From positions 10,391,977 through 10,455,976 of the forward strand of contig OW203989.1 in NCBI GenBank assembly GCA_934047225.1: a DNA stretch of 64,000 nt, written 5' to 3'. The notes under the pieces are model-generated. The model was not told where the DNA came from and did not search any database. It saw only the letters and a program-made list of their open reading frames with translations. The stretch is from Ypsolopha sequella (lineage: Eukaryota; Arthropoda; Insecta; Lepidoptera; Ypsolophidae). A program made the translations under genes and the position numbers. Below, piece by piece: positions 1 through 11,870 of this stretch. Positions within the stretch are counted from its first letter, which is position 1; each line of letters begins with the position of its first letter.

Positions 1-859
1 TGATTGATATATAAAGTAATTATTACATTTGCCTTCGTGTGACGTCACTTAAAAAATGGCTGTTTAGAAATGTGTCCTTTGGTATCAAGATAAATTTATA
101 ATAATTTGTTTCCGACTGATTTGAGGGATGAATGACAGATGAGTAGACAGACAGAGGCAGACCACTTTTTTATAAGCAATCACACATCACAATCAGTATC
201 ATCTCTAAAATTCTCAAGTAACGTCATATCGGACAATTCTTTAAAAAATTATAAAAAATAACGGTTAATTTATATACCAAAATAATGAAAACTATGTCCT
301 AAAATGGCATATACTCTCTGAAAAAAATTAAAAAAAAATCTTTTAGAAATTAAGCTATGGGAATTATGACGTAAAGACCATTGCGCGATCATACGAAATT
401 ATCCTGCATTTTCACGAATAAACAGCTTTTGGACAAAATGTACAGTCATCAAGAGAAAAGACATTATTCACAAAAAAATATCGTGTAAGTCAATTCCCTT
501 ACTGACAAGGAATATAATCTCTATTGGGTCAACCGAGGTCAGGGTATAAGAATTCGCAGAAAACGCAAAACAAGATTCTCATATAGCGTTTTCACAATAA
601 TTGTCAAATTCGTTTAAAAACTGCATTAAGTGAATGGGTGCGTTTTCCACAATGATACCTCAACATTATACAAAAGACATCAACGAGCACGCACGAAACA
701 TTGCTATGAAAATAAGTCAAGGAAAATAAGGGCTTAGCTTAGACAGTTACGGAGAGGGGTAGTACAATAAATAAAAATACTGTAGCTTAAATAAAGCAAA
801 ATACTATAAATAATATGAAGAAAATAGATATAAATGAAGAGAATAACAGTATGTAAGTA
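1..859. other. AT-rich spacer, no gene seen
   Basis: No open frame with recognisable protein similarity, no RNA gene and no clear inverted repeat was found. Composition is AT-rich with short homopolymer runs. Confidence 0.5.
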
Positions 860-1129
860 TATACAACCTGTAACAGAAAGGTGTAACCATATTTGAAGAG
901 CTCATTCAGTCAATGGTATAGCACAACTTTTATTATGGAACAAACCCTGTATCTCGAAAAAAAAACGACTGTTTCGTAGAAAAATGCAATGCCGCTCGGC
1001 CGAAATGTATGGAAAGGTAGATATATTTTTTTGAGATTTCAGGGTTTTCTCCATAGTAAAAGTTGTTCTATACCATTGGCTGAATAAGCTCTTCAAATAT
1101 GTTTATACCTTTCTGTTACACATTGTATA
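860..1129. repeat. MITE family C, copy 1 (TGTAACAGAAAGG termini)
   Basis: A ~270-bp palindromic element. The left end reads TGTAACAGAAAGGTGTAACC and the right end is its approximate reverse complement, followed on both arms by a shared stretch around GAAGAGCTYATTCAGTCAATGG. TATA-like sequence flanks both ends, which would suit a TA-targeting (Tc1/mariner-type) MITE. Further copies are at 12462-12730, 32362-32631 and 50453-50722, with a half copy at 25103-25152. The open frame that spans it is a by-product of the palindrome. Confidence 0.8.
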
Positions 1130-1194
1130 GTGTATCACTAGTCGAAACATTCTTTATTGTATATTCCTTAAATCTGAATTCAACATTTTAAAAT

Positions 1195-2008
1195 ACCTCA
1201 GAAAATCCCCTGCTTATCTCCGAAACTAAGGAAAATTATAAAATAATGATGATTGGTTATAACTGGACAATTTCAGGATAACCATTGGGATATAGAGAAA
1301 GTTGAATACAAATGAGTAATATTTAAAAAATGTATATCTATAATAATCAGTATTTTACAAAAATACAACATGGGTATCAAATTGTAATGAGCCGTTATAA
1401 CTAGCTATACTAGCAAACTGTAAAAAGTGGTTATAACTAGCTATACTAACTTTGATAACATTAATTAGAATTTACTACAATATGCCAACATTTACTGAGG
1501 TGTAAAGTGTATAGTAGTTAGTTGAACGCAAATGAGAATTATTTAAATAAACTAAAATAGATAAAAGAAAGTATTATATAAAAATACCTTATGGGTATCA
1601 AGTTGTAGGTTTTAAAGAGGTGATTGTAAACACATACATTTCAGCTATATTTCTTCCTTATTTTGAGGAACCTTTGAAAATCAACAAAAAATTGTATATC
1701 CCTCCCTCTTATCTCCGAAACAATGGGAGCGAAAAATATGAAAAAAATCATAGTAATAGGTGATTACGTAGAAATTACAAGAAAAATATAGCTTAAACGA
1801 AAACAAACGAAATTGAAAAAATAAATTTAAATTATCATCACGATATAAACCTTCTTCAATAATTTGGTACAATATATTATTTTTATTGTTATAATTATTA
1901 TTATTATATAATAATGTTGTGAGCAATATTTTAAATACCATTTTCCTGACTTTCCTAAAAACTGACGAAATACGGAGCCCTAGACGCGCGAGCCTGACTC
2001 GCACTTGA
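1195..2008 (-). repeat. Lepidopteran dispersed repeat family D, diverged copy
   Basis: Two diverged segments of a dispersed repeat in minus orientation. The right boundary carries the hallmark GTGCGAGTC.GGCTCGCGCG...AGGGCTC region read on the minus strand; the inner part has the TTATCTCCGAAAC and GGGTATCAA blocks seen in the copies at 39925-40482, 54450-55289 and 62055-62600. No coding capacity is visible. Confidence 0.65.
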
Positions 2009-2150
2009 CATGTTTATTCATCATTTGATTGGGACTAATATATGGCCGGAGCCTTATAAAGGGTTAAAGCGTCGTTGCCATTAATTCCTCATACACCTTC
2101 ACTCATGCAAAGACAAGAATTTCAACAATTAATGAGTACAAATAACTCAA

Positions 2151-2768
2151 GTTCGTGATTTATATAAAAACAGCTCACCTCAATACGTGTTATGATCAGG
2201 AAAGCCGACCAGATGCCTTATTGTCTAACTTCAACATCTATCGCTATTGCTTTCAAAAGTACGCGTGATTGACTAAAAGTGATGAGACACGTCATTTCTA
2301 GCCAATCACGTTACCTTTAAAGCAACAGCGATTGACGATTTCATGACTATTTCCTTACACAATCGCACCTCTGTTTCAGCAGATTTAGACTGCCTTCATC
2401 TTGGCGAGTCTGCTGAAACTGGTCGGCTTTCCCGATCATAAGACGTATTGAATGAATGAATGAATACTTTTATTTCAAAAGGTAGATTATCTTAAAGCTA
2501 AATACGACCCACAAAACTGCATGTACAGTTTGACTGTGGGATCCGTGAGTCTCTGATACAATTTTACTTAAATAAAAGTAATTAGTACGATCAGCCGAAC
2601 ATAAGCGGCCACGCCTCCGCTAACACTTTTCGTGCCATTGCTAAGCTATGAATTGGCGTGCGTATCCGCTGACGCGCGGCCGACCGCACCAGCTAATTAT
2701 AATAATTATACCTACTTAACTAAACTTACATTATATTGAGGTGAGCTGTTTTATATAAATCATGAATT
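2151..2768. mobile_element. Foldback element with ~35-bp inverted ends
   Basis: The left end (2151-2186) contains ACAGCTCACCTCAATA after TTTATATAAA, and the right end (2733-2768) contains its reverse complement. Inside, a second palindrome (about 2369-2449) pairs GCAGATTTAGACT with AGTCTGCTGAAAC-like sequence. The segment at 2222-2330 resembles the palindromic repeat at 56270-56402. It appears to be a composite of nested non-autonomous elements. No transposase fragment is present. Confidence 0.6.
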
Positions 2769-3102
2769 ATCCTCAAGTCTCATATAATTCTATAACTCAA
2801 GATCGATTCCTTCATCTAAAAATCAACACCTCGAAACTTTGCAATGCATTGTCGTGCGCGACTGCCATTTAACGCAACAGCATGGGGCGTATAAACAATA
2901 ACGCTATTTGGTATGTGCCTAGTTAACAGTCATAAACCATTTTGCATTGTAACAAGGACAACATTCTTTAACTCACGGGACAACTAGAAATAAACGTGGT
3001 CTCACTCTCTCATAGAAACGCATTTCAAAATTAAATACCAGATCAAGTGCGCAGACGCATCGTTCTAGGTGCAAGGTCGAAGCACTCGGGTTCAAAACAC
3101 AA

Positions 3103-3136
3103 TATAAAATGACACAAATCATGGCAGACATCATTC
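3103..3136 (+). promoter_or_regulatory. Core promoter of cuticular protein gene 1
   Basis: TATAAAA lies at 3103-3109. TCATTC, an arthropod initiator match (TCAKTY), lies at 3131-3136 with its A at 3133, exactly 30 nt after the first T of the TATA box. The inferred 5'UTR of about 66 nt leads to the ATG at 3199. The TATA-initiator spacing was read directly; use as the start site is inferred. Confidence 0.65.
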
Positions 3137-3198
3137 TGGTAAAAGCTTTCGACCCAGATAATCCTCACTGGATAACCACACACTTTGATACTCCGAAA

Positions 3199-5993
3199 AT
3201 GATTTCTTCAAAGGTATGTAAAATATTATGTTTCATGGCTTGTACTCCTCCACTGTATCTGCGCATGTTTTCATCAACATTTCAAGAAGTAACCGCACTT
3301 TGAAATATTCACCTTTACTCTGGGTTTGTTGTCGTTTTCAGGCGAATGTTGGGTCCGTAGGCCTACCATGAAATTGGACTCGATACACGTTCGCGACTGT
3401 GTAATAGTATTTTGTTTTATTGGTTCCTCTCTTAAACCGCTAGGAGCGTGTACAATTTCTCCCAAGCTTTTAGCTTTTTTTAGTCAAATTTTATCCAACT
3501 TAGAAATGTAATGTAAAAATACAACCTACATCTATCAATGATTAAAGCGCAGAGTAACGCCAAGTTAGGAGCTCGATGTGTGTCATAGTACTTTTTTTTA
3601 TTTTTTTTTATTTATTTAACATTTACACAAAATTATAACAGAAAATAATAATAGCAGCTAAAAACCACAAAGGTTTAAACTTGTGCTATCGTAAGTCACG
3701 TTACACTTAGCTACGAGAGCAAAATAATAATTTGGCACTTTGCGTACAATAAACAGCTAAAATTATAAATGTATACACAGTAATTTGTTTTCTTTTACTG
3801 GAGCTAGGTAAGAAAAAAAAAAATTTAAATACGTAGAATAGATAGTTATGATGAATTATTTGAATCAAGAAAAGGTTTTTTTTAATTTAGCCTTAATATT
3901 AATAGGAGTTAATCTGTTGCAAAGATCAACTTAACAGAGAACTTTTGGTGATACGAAGAAAAAAATGTTTCATATGTTACCTTAGAGTTGATATTTCCTT
4001 AGAGTATAAGCTTTTTGATACAGCCATAAACGAGGAGTAGTCTTAAGAAAGTATCCATTTGACAGTACTTAAGTGCCATATGATGAATTTTAAAACCAGG
4101 TCATGACTTCATGTCACTTCGTAAACTTTTTCCGGATTTTTTCAGATAATGGTAGCACTCTCCGTACTCGTAGCCCTTGCTTCAGGCTACAGCCATTACA
4201 CCGGCCCTTTGGGCAACCAAGGAGGTTCTCATATACCCATCCTTAGCTACGAAAATGACAACAATGGAGATGGAAACTATCGGTACAGGTAAGTTCATCT
4301 ACATAAAGGCACTTTTCACCGTTACATTTAACAGGTAAGTATTTAAAAATATTTATACTACATATATCAGACACATAGATAGATGGGTATAAATAATACA
4401 TCGAAACGTCATGAATTTCCGAAAGGGTGCCAGGGGTGTTTCCGAATATGGACTGTAGAATGCTATACTATGATCGTCTTGGATAGCCTTAGGTATACAA
4501 TCCATTTGGGATGAAAATTACCCATCTAGTACAAACCTCTCACCAAAAACTTGATATACATCGACTCTAGACACTTTAATCTTCATGTGGAATACACTTC
4601 TGTTCACAATAAACTGCATATTATCTTACTTCTTAGCAAAAATCTTTTCGAAAAAACGTTTTTTTTTCTGAGCGGCTGCTCATTTTCGTCTGTGTGACCC
4701 TGTAGTGATGTTCCACTTTTACACAGATAACAAAAATAACTAATGAACGAATGAAAAAAAGGAGTTATGTGTTATTCAAACAAAATTTATAGTGATGTCC
4801 TAAAAAATACATCGCTTAAATTGCTAAAAAATGGAGTGAAGAAAATAATTCCGTTCTTTGACTTTCATCGCTCACGCATTGAAGGCGATTTAAACAGCGT
4901 ACAGAATGGGACATCGCACCCGGATTGTGAAATACCCGCCATTTTCTAATTAATCGAAACAGAACACTTAAATTCTAAATTCACTCAATAGTTATTCAAC
5001 AAAACCTTATTACCTATGTATTGTGTATGTTGCTATCGCAAAGTTTACATTGGTTTTACGGAAACCAATGAAAAATTTGCGAATGCAGTTCACCAACATT
5101 CCGAAACACGCAGACCGAACACAAATATTCACCAATTTTTTAAAGATGACTTTAAATATTATAGGTATATGTTTTAAATAATTTTTCGTACAATAATTTT
5201 ACGTTAATTTTTCATATTAAGTTATGAAACCGGCAACGGCATCTCAGCGCATGAAAGTGGGGCCCCCCGAGCTCGGGGCCCCGAGGGTGCTGCAGTGACG
5301 GCGGAAGGCGGATACTCATACCGGGCCCCAGACGGCCAGCAGATCTCGCTCAGCTACACCGCTGACGAGAACGGCTTCCATCCCGTCGGCGCTCACCTCC
5401 CCACTCCGCCGCCCATTCCTGAAGCCATTTTGCAGTCTCTGCAGTTGAATCGGCAACACGCCTCATCGTAAGTTAACACAAAGTTGCTAATTTTAAAGTT
5501 CCATCAAGCAATGGAACTCTAGCTTCGACGACTACACATCTGTCCGGTCGCGATATATCTATAATTCAAGATCGGGTCGGCTAATTGAGCTGAAATTTGG
5601 AACTCGTACATTATTTGTGTACAACGAACGCAACACTATTTTAATTAACTTATCTTTTATTAAAATAAAAATTTGCTTCCCATCAATTTACAAAATCTAT
5701 TCGTGATTTTAACAATCCAAATTGCTTATATATATCAAAAACATCAAAACCTTCGTTTTCTTCAGATGAACTTAAAGAAAAAGGTATCTGAAAAGCTTGA
5801 TATTACAACAAACATGCTTCTTAATATATAACAAGTCTATAAATACATACATACCTAATCAGTTTGCTGGCATTGTGTGCATCGATTCAGTAAAGACAGA
5901 TTTCAAGATAGATTCTGATATCAGCTTTCTTTTGTCCACAGTGATGATGGTTCGTACAACAGCAGATACAACGACAATGGCTACCATTATTGA
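3199..5993 (+). CDS. Cuticular protein, RR-1 type (gene 1), four exons
   Basis: Coding exons are 3199-3213, 4146-4288, 5222-5467 and 5942-5993; all introns are GT-AG and the phases join to give 151 aa and a TGA stop. The 15-nt first exon (MISSK, donor AAG/GTATGT) was chosen because it joins in frame to exon 2 to complete a signal peptide (about residues 1-19). Residues 47-114 form a chitin_bind_4 (Rebers-Riddiford) domain: [10 protein letters not shown], then [20 protein letters not shown] and [17 protein letters not shown]. This is the RR-1 form typical of flexible, soft cuticle. The product should be secreted by epidermis and bind chitin. The C-terminal tail is short and rich in Asn, Tyr and Ser. 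Introns 1 and 2 each carry a MITE. A paralogue on the opposite strand is at 12958-14472. The family call is very sure; exon 1 is inferred from splice logic. Confidence 0.93.
3542..4076 (+). repeat. MITE family B copy in intron 1 of cuticle gene 1
   Basis: Starts at TTAA (3542-3545) and shares the AGCTCGATGT head and the CGAGGAGTAG / CCATTTG tail with the full copy at 60826-61291. A TTTATTTATTTAACATTTACAC block (3590-3795) interrupts it and looks like the 3' tail of a LINE. Diverged. Confidence 0.6.
4921..5095 (+). repeat. MITE family A, half copy in intron 2 of cuticle gene 1
   Basis: Shares CGGATTGTGAAA, CTAATTAATCGAAACAGAAC and ACCTATGTATTGTGTATG blocks with the full palindromic copies at 53206-53529 and 6367-6717. 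Only one arm plus the loop is kept. Confidence 0.75.
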
Positions 5994-6104
5994 AGAAAGA
6001 TAACGTTAGATTACTATCAATATTTGCAGCGATCTGATTTTGATAAGGATTGGCTTCTTAGTTAATGTTTTTATAAAAGTTACCATTGGCTTTTGTTAAT
6101 ATAA

Positions 6105-6110
6105 AATAAA
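6105..6110 (+). terminator. Poly(A) signal of cuticular protein gene 1
   Basis: AATAAA 112 nt after the TGA stop, followed by an AT-rich stretch with TG/T-rich sequence at 6130-6160. Correct orientation and distance for the 3' end of gene 1. Confidence 0.6.
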
Positions 6111-6362
6111 TTATTATAATGTTATGAAATGTATATTGAGTATTCAGAGTTTTATTTTTGGGAAAGATCTAACAGTTTCAGGTTATTTAACGTTTTAGGC
6201 GATGTTTATTTAAGCGATCGTATTATTACTGCACGTAACAAATTTCTACATTTATGTACAACAAAAGGTTATGATATGACTCGTGTGTCACCTCACATTT
6301 AACCTGAAATGTTAAATTGTTGTAAAGTTACTTCTTTGCACCTAGTTTAGTTACGGAATCAT

Positions 6363-6721
6363 TTAAGACCCGTTTAGCAGCTGGATTGTGAAAGACCCGC
6401 CTTTTTCTAATTAATCAAAACAAAACACTAATTTTCAAAGTTTACTCGATAGTTCCTCAACAAAACCTTATTACCTATGTATTGTGTATGCTGCCATAGC
6501 AAAGTTTCCATTGGTTCCGTAAATAAGAATTCTAAAATTTTAAACTTTTAACTTCTAATTTACAGAAACCAATGGAAACTTTGCGATGACAGTTTACACA
6601 AAACATAGGTAATAAGATTTTGTTGAGGAACTATTGAATAAATTTTGAATATAAGTTTTCTGTTTCGATTAATTATAAAAAAGCGGGTTTTTCACAATCG
6701 GGCTGCTAAACCGCTCTTTAA
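6363..6721. repeat. MITE family A, full palindromic copy with TTAA ends
   Basis: A ~350-bp near-perfect foldback: the left arm runs from CCGTTTAGCAGCTGGATTGT and the right arm ends in CGGGCTGCTAAACCGCTC. TTAA occurs at both borders (6363-6366 and 6718-6721). TTAA targets are the rule for piggyBac-type transposition, so this is a probable piggyBac-mobilised MITE. The arms pair over about 150 nt. Confidence 0.75.
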
Positions 6722-7508
6722 AAAAATTTTTTTTTCTCTTTTATGAGATTGCAAAAGTTTCAGCAAGCAAATTTTTTTTCTTTTCCCCTTCTGAAGGAAC
6801 TTTTGGAAGAAAACTTTATTATGTATTCTTTGAGTCATTTATTGTTCAATATACATAAAAGCTATGACCCACCTATTCTTTCTGAAACTATGGAACAAAA
6901 AATCTTCAAATTTATTTAATATATGTAGGTGCATGAGAATGAAATAGGATGACAATGATCCCAATTTTTTTTTTTAAATAGGCGCAATTATTATCGTATT
7001 GTACTGAAAACTTGTCGCGCTTTATTTATATATTTAGTTATTTATTTATTTGCTTAATATTTATACAGCATTACAGTGAACCATTGCACTGTAATTAAAA
7101 CGGTAGATAAGTATACATTTTTGATCTTAGAAACTAGTTTACAGTTCATCCCATCTCAATGGGTTTTAAAGGGAAATTCCTTTGAATATTGAAAATATAC
7201 GACTTTGTTTCACGGAGACATCATATTATAGTAGTTGAAGTTGTCGTCATGCATGACCGAAAACGGTCGCAGTGGATCATCACCATCATTATCATCATAA
7301 TTTTTTTTAATGTACTTGACCATTTTTTATCATGTTATCATATCATATATGAATAATTGATTTGAATGCGCGTTGATCGCAACATAAAATATCTTGTATT
7401 TTAATAATTTATTTACAAGTAACTTAAATAACAAAAATAATACTATATTATAAATAATACTTAAAATAAACACTAACTACAAAGAAAATAAAATGAAAAA
7501 ATAGCCTA

Positions 7509-7823
7509 AATTAAATGAAAAATATTACTTATATCGCTGCCGCAAGGTAGGGTCCCTAGCAGGCTGGTGGCGTTACCCCGTTGGTAAGCAAGGCTAATCC
7601 GCTGTCCGAGGTAGGCCCCAGCCTGCCAATCATCAGAAGCGTTGACCAGGCGCGAGGATATTTCTTGGAAAAGTCGTCGCGCCTCTGGTCCCCATGGTCC
7701 AAGGGTTTCTACACAAAAAGGCGCAAATATGTAGCCATCTCCTAAGGCTGCAAACGTGCGCCTCTTGGAGGCCTCTGCTGCTGCAGATGAGCACCGCGCC
7801 AGCCCTAGTGGCGGTTGCGTTAA
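7509..7823 (-). pseudogene. Retroelement C-terminal fragment, right half (inverted)
   Basis: The minus-strand frame contains KRRTFAALGDGYIFAPF, CVETLGPWGPEARRLF and AYLGQRISLAYQRGN. This pattern is the C-terminal domain commonly found after the reverse transcriptase of animal non-LTR-like elements (general recollection; family not resolved). The left half of the same domain is on the plus strand at 8340-8602. The fragment stops exactly at the TTAA (7820-7823) where MITE B begins. Confidence 0.7.
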
Positions 7824-8090
7824 GGCGATTACCATCGCCAAATTAGCAACTCGATGTTTGTCGGTACGAATATCGACAGAAACGACATTTAAATAACGTT
7901 CATATCAGCGCGCAATGTCATGCATAGTGACTGTTATTTTATTTTTCATATAGAAGTTTTGGTGGTATGAAAAAGATAAATGTTGCATAATGTTATCTTA
8001 GAGTTGATAAGTCATAATAGATTTTTTCAGTATTTTGGGTTTGGCCATGAACGAGGAGTAGGCTTCCTCTTAATAATAATTATATATAAT
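7820..8090 (+). repeat. MITE family B copy, head plus part of tail
   Basis: Begins at TTAA with GGCGATTACCATCGCCAAAT and AACTCGATGTTTGTC, then jumps through an internal deletion to the CATATAGAAGTTTTGGTGGT and GAACGAGGAGTAGGC tail blocks known from 60826-61291. The terminal TTAA end of the tail is missing. Confidence 0.7.
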
Positions 8091-8339
8091 CATTATTGTT
8101 AAGGGTCAAATAACAAGGGCCGCGGTATTTAACATACAAAAACGATATTTATTGGCAAATGTAGGCACACACAAGGAAACATAAAGAAAATTCTAAAATA
8201 TTACAAATTGCGTGCGGTGCCTGTCGCGGATGACCAAAGACAAGACATGTCACAAGAAAACCTATATCATAGCATAGACAATATATGTTTTTCAACTTAA
8301 TTATCTATACAAAACAATAACAACAAATGATTGTCTGTT

Positions 8340-8602
8340 TGTGCAAAATCAACGAGCGCGTCGTTAACAATTATATTTCGTGCCAAAATAAATCAAACAC
8401 ATCGCTGCCGTTGTGGAGTTAGCGTCGACCAGCTTGGTCATCATGGCCTTTCATGCCAGCGCAGTGCTGAGCGTTTGCCATGTTACGCCAGACTTAAGGA
8501 CGTCATCCACCGGGCTCTTAACAGCTTTAACGTGACAGCTACCCTGAAACTCCCAGGTCTGGTGCACGACCTGTGTGGATACACTTGCCCCTTCCCGCGT
8601 TA
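8340..8602 (+). pseudogene. Retroelement C-terminal fragment, left half
   Basis: Encodes HRCRCGVSVDQLGHHGLSC followed by a Cys-rich/helical region, then after a deletion and frame change TTCVDTLAPSR. It is the N-terminal part of the domain whose C-terminal part is found inverted at 7509-7823. About 30 residues seem to be missing between LKLPGL and the CVDTLAPS block compared with family members I remember. Interrupted at TTAA (8600-8603). Confidence 0.7.
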
Positions 8603-8945
8603 AGGGGTTTAATATCGCCAAATGGGTACTTTCTAAAGCCTACTCCTCGTTTATGGCCAAACCAAAAATATTGAAAAAATGTATCATGAATTATCAAAAG
8701 ACAACATATGCAATACTTTTCTTTTTCATACCACGAGAACTTCTATATGAAAAAAAGTGTTTTTTGGCTTAAATTCCCTACTATTCCTAAGCGGTTATGC
8801 TTTGATAAATAGATAAATCTGATAGCTATAACCATAACATAGGATTAATTATTCAATCGAACAATCACGTCCATATGAAAAGGATTTTTTTTTCCTATTT
8901 CGCCCTATCAAGGACGCAGCGAGTGTAAGCACACAGCCGTTTAGG
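8600..8945 (-). repeat. MITE family B copy, minus orientation, truncated
   Basis: Starts at TTAA with the reverse complement of the family tail (GCCAAATGGGTACTTTCTAA, then GCCTACTCCTCGTTTATGGC) and runs inwards to about GGACGCAGCGAGTG, where similarity to 60826-61291 ends. Confidence 0.7.
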
Positions 8946-10344
8946 TATATTGTATATTAAGACCCGAATCGTGTGGGAAAATCGCGAAAGTTTAATGTTT
9001 ATTTTGTAAATATTTGTTTTTGATATATAGGTATATTCCTTTAGTCACAGGTTAAATGCCCAAGAGAAATTAAACTTATGAAAACTCGCGTAAATAATAT
9101 AATTCACACAACCGGCGAACCCAGTTTCAGTTCAGCTTAAGCTTTCGCTTCATCTAAACTTTGGCCACATATAGGTATCTGTTTGACTAACAAGCGGTTA
9201 GGGTAGACTGGCCTTGCCTATACAAAGATTATATGATTTACTAGCTTTTTCCCGCGGCTTCGTTTGCGTGGAAGAGTTTTTTAATTTTTCGGCTTGGTTA
9301 ATTTATTAACAGCCCTTATAGCCTTATAATAAAGAAAACCGCATCCAAATCCATTATTCGAACCAAAAACCCTTGTTGAAACTGGGGGGAGGGTACGAAA
9401 AACTACAAAAATATTTCGAAAACGGTTGAGTTCAGCGGAAAATTTTTAATTTTGTAAAGAAGTACCTTATAGGTTAAAGGTTATATTTCCTTTTATTTTC
9501 AATGGAAAAAAAATATTTTTGGCCATAAAGTGCAAAATTTCTCAAAACTTTAAAGAACTGCTAGATAAGCTCGTTTTCGCTATATATTTTGCACAAAATT
9601 TAATGGAGTTATGGTATTTACTTTAGCCCCCCCCCCACAAAGTCCTTAAAGATTTAGTCCTTAAACTGTTTTAAATCAGTGCCAATCTTTGTGGTTTTTA
9701 CGCCAATTTTTGTATTTTTGCGCCACTGACACTGCCAATTTGTGCCAATCATTCCCATTATTATTAACTCAAGGGGTTACAATTTACCGGCACACCTTGT
9801 ATACTAATTGGCGTGCCAGTCACTCTATACTAAATATTAAATCTATATTAAATAGTGCAAATAACTGTGGCGAAAGGTGCGCCAGTCTTTGTGGTTTAGG
9901 GTGCTTTTTACTTTTTGTTTAAATTTAAATTTTTAACCTTCACAATTTTTTTTTATTTATATCTAGGTTAAGATTCCAAAACTACAAGGGTTTAAAGTTG
10001 CTAGCCTAAACTGCCAATCATTGTGGTCTATCCCCTAATTTGTACCTAAACAAACTTGCCGGAAGCAAGTACTCGTAGACTCTAACTAAACCTCTTGGGA
10101 AACATTAATTTACTTACGTAAATATTTCAACTATGGCTAACAAAACAAATTAATTGTTTTAACATTATGTTTTCAATTCGCATGAATCAGGCCAACATAA
10201 TATGATGAAACCGTTCGTTTATCAGGATAAATGCTCAAAAAATTGAATCACATGCTCATCATAAGATAAACTTTTGTTTGATGACTTTTGCAAAAACGTG
10301 TTTTTTTTTTTCGCTTTCCCACTAGAAAATGACGAGTACATTAA
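8946..10344. other. Gene-free stretch with one Helitron-like end
   Basis: At 9239-9275 the sequence ACTAGCTTTTTCCCGCGGCT is the reverse complement of a Helitron-type 3' end (CG-rich hairpin followed by CTAGT). The rest has poly-C (9625-9637) and poly-T tracts and no supportable coding frame. Confidence 0.4.
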
Positions 10345-10917
10345 AAACGAATTAGAATTAGAATCAGAACATTTATTTATAATTAAACCAGTATGGTACA
10401 CTAATCAGTAATAGTATAACAATAATTAACGTAAAAGTAACACTATAGAGAATAATAAAATTTAAATAAATAAAATAACACAGTAAAATCTTGAAAACTT
10501 AACATGACACTAGTTTATCATGTCAAACATTAAATTAGGAAAATAATTGTAACAAGAAAACGGTAAAATTAGGTCCATCCATCAGCCCGTATTCGTCCAC
10601 TGCTGGACATAGGCCTCCCCAATATTACGCCACTCTTGGCGGTCCTCAGTCATCCTCATCCAGCCGCCACCCGCAACGTCCTTCAGATCGTCAGTCCAGC
10701 GGGCACGAGGGTGGCCTATGCTGCGCTTTGCTGTACGTGGTCTCCATTCCAATGCCTTACGGCCCCAACGGTTATCACGTCGGCGACAAATATGGCCGGT
10801 CCACTGCCACTTCAACTTACTGATTCGGCAGACTATGTCGGTCACCTTCGATCTCTGACGGATATCTTCGTTTCGGATTTTATCCATCAAAGATATCCCA
10901 AAATTAGGTATAAACAA
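10345..10917 (-). pseudogene. 5'-truncated non-LTR retrotransposon, RT C-terminus and tail
   Basis: The minus-strand frame 10917-10582 encodes the C-terminus of a LINE reverse transcriptase: IRNEDIRQRSKVTDI, KLKWQWTGHICRRRDNRWG, WRPRTAKRSIGHPRARWTDD and EAYVQQWT near the stop. This signature is common in insect RTE/craniofacial-like RT entries. The 3' region extends to about 10345 and ends in TTCTAATTCTAATTC-like repeats (minus strand). The same 3' segment recurs at 23646-23778. Confidence 0.8.
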
Positions 10918-11488
10918 GAAATGAAAAAGAGACTTAATTATATATATTACTATTATTAATTATACAATGATGTCTAAGTAAATTGGATTTTTAATTGTCA
11001 ATATGTTAAATGAAAATATACAATTATAAATTATACAATGATGTCTATGAAAATTTAATTAATATTTTAAATGTAAATGTTGAATAATAATGTCAATCTT
11101 TGAAAAATTAATTTAATTCGTAGTACAGTTTCTGAAGCAAGTAAGTTTTTAATTTGTTTTAAAAATACCAAGGTTGGCACTCTCTTTTATAATTTTGTTT
11201 AGTTGTTAAAAACTTCAATTCATCGGTCTGTTCATCGAACTATGTGTACTCTCTCTGGATCTAATAAATTATTAATAAAATAAATAAATAAAATTTGCCA
11301 CAGTCGTGAATTTGAGAATTTTAAGGAATTCACAATCAAATTGAATTAATAAATCAAATGACAAATCAAATCGTATTGGAGATATTAAACTATCATAACA
11401 TTGGTTATGATAAACCATATTATCATAATGATTTTATATCATTATTGATATCATAAATGATTTGTTTAGAAATCTGAAGAATCAACAC

Positions 11489-11549
11489 TTAAGAGCGGTT
11501 TCAAAGCCAGCTTGTGAAAAACCCGCCTTTTTCTAATTAATCGAAACAG
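11489..11549 (+). repeat. MITE family A, terminal fragment
   Basis: TTAAGAGCGGTTTCAAAGCC at 11489-11508 followed by the CTAATTAATCGAAACAG block, then abrupt loss of similarity. Shows the family's TTAA border clearly. Confidence 0.75.
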
Positions 11550-11689
11550 CTATGCGAGCACGTACACGTCGATTAGATAAATTTGACAGATAGAATCGAT
11601 AAATTCTAAACAATAACCCTTATTGCAATGAAATAAGAGTTGCATTTTTATTTATCGAATCGATGTCGAGTCGATGTTCCCGACGCAGG

Positions 11690-11870
11690 TCCATTTTTCA
11701 ATGAGACAGGGTAGTTCAATTTAGCTAGTAAAAAATGTGGAGGGAAATTTTGAAATTGGAATGTTTGTATTTTTACTTGTAATTTATCGTGTTTTCAAAA
11801 TAAATTATAACTAGGCAGTATCTCATACATGAAAACTTTTTTTCTCAAAACATTTTGCGTAACCTGGTAC
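11690..11870. repeat. Dispersed repeat family H
   Basis: Shares TTTTCAAAATAAATTATAAC and flanking blocks (ATGAGACA, GTATTTTTACTT, GTATCTCATA) with 57170-57330. No coding potential or clear ends seen. Confidence 0.5.

Noticed and set aside
902..1096. 64-codon frame similar to 50486-50680
   Set aside because: Both are translations of MITE family C; the similarity is due to the repeat.
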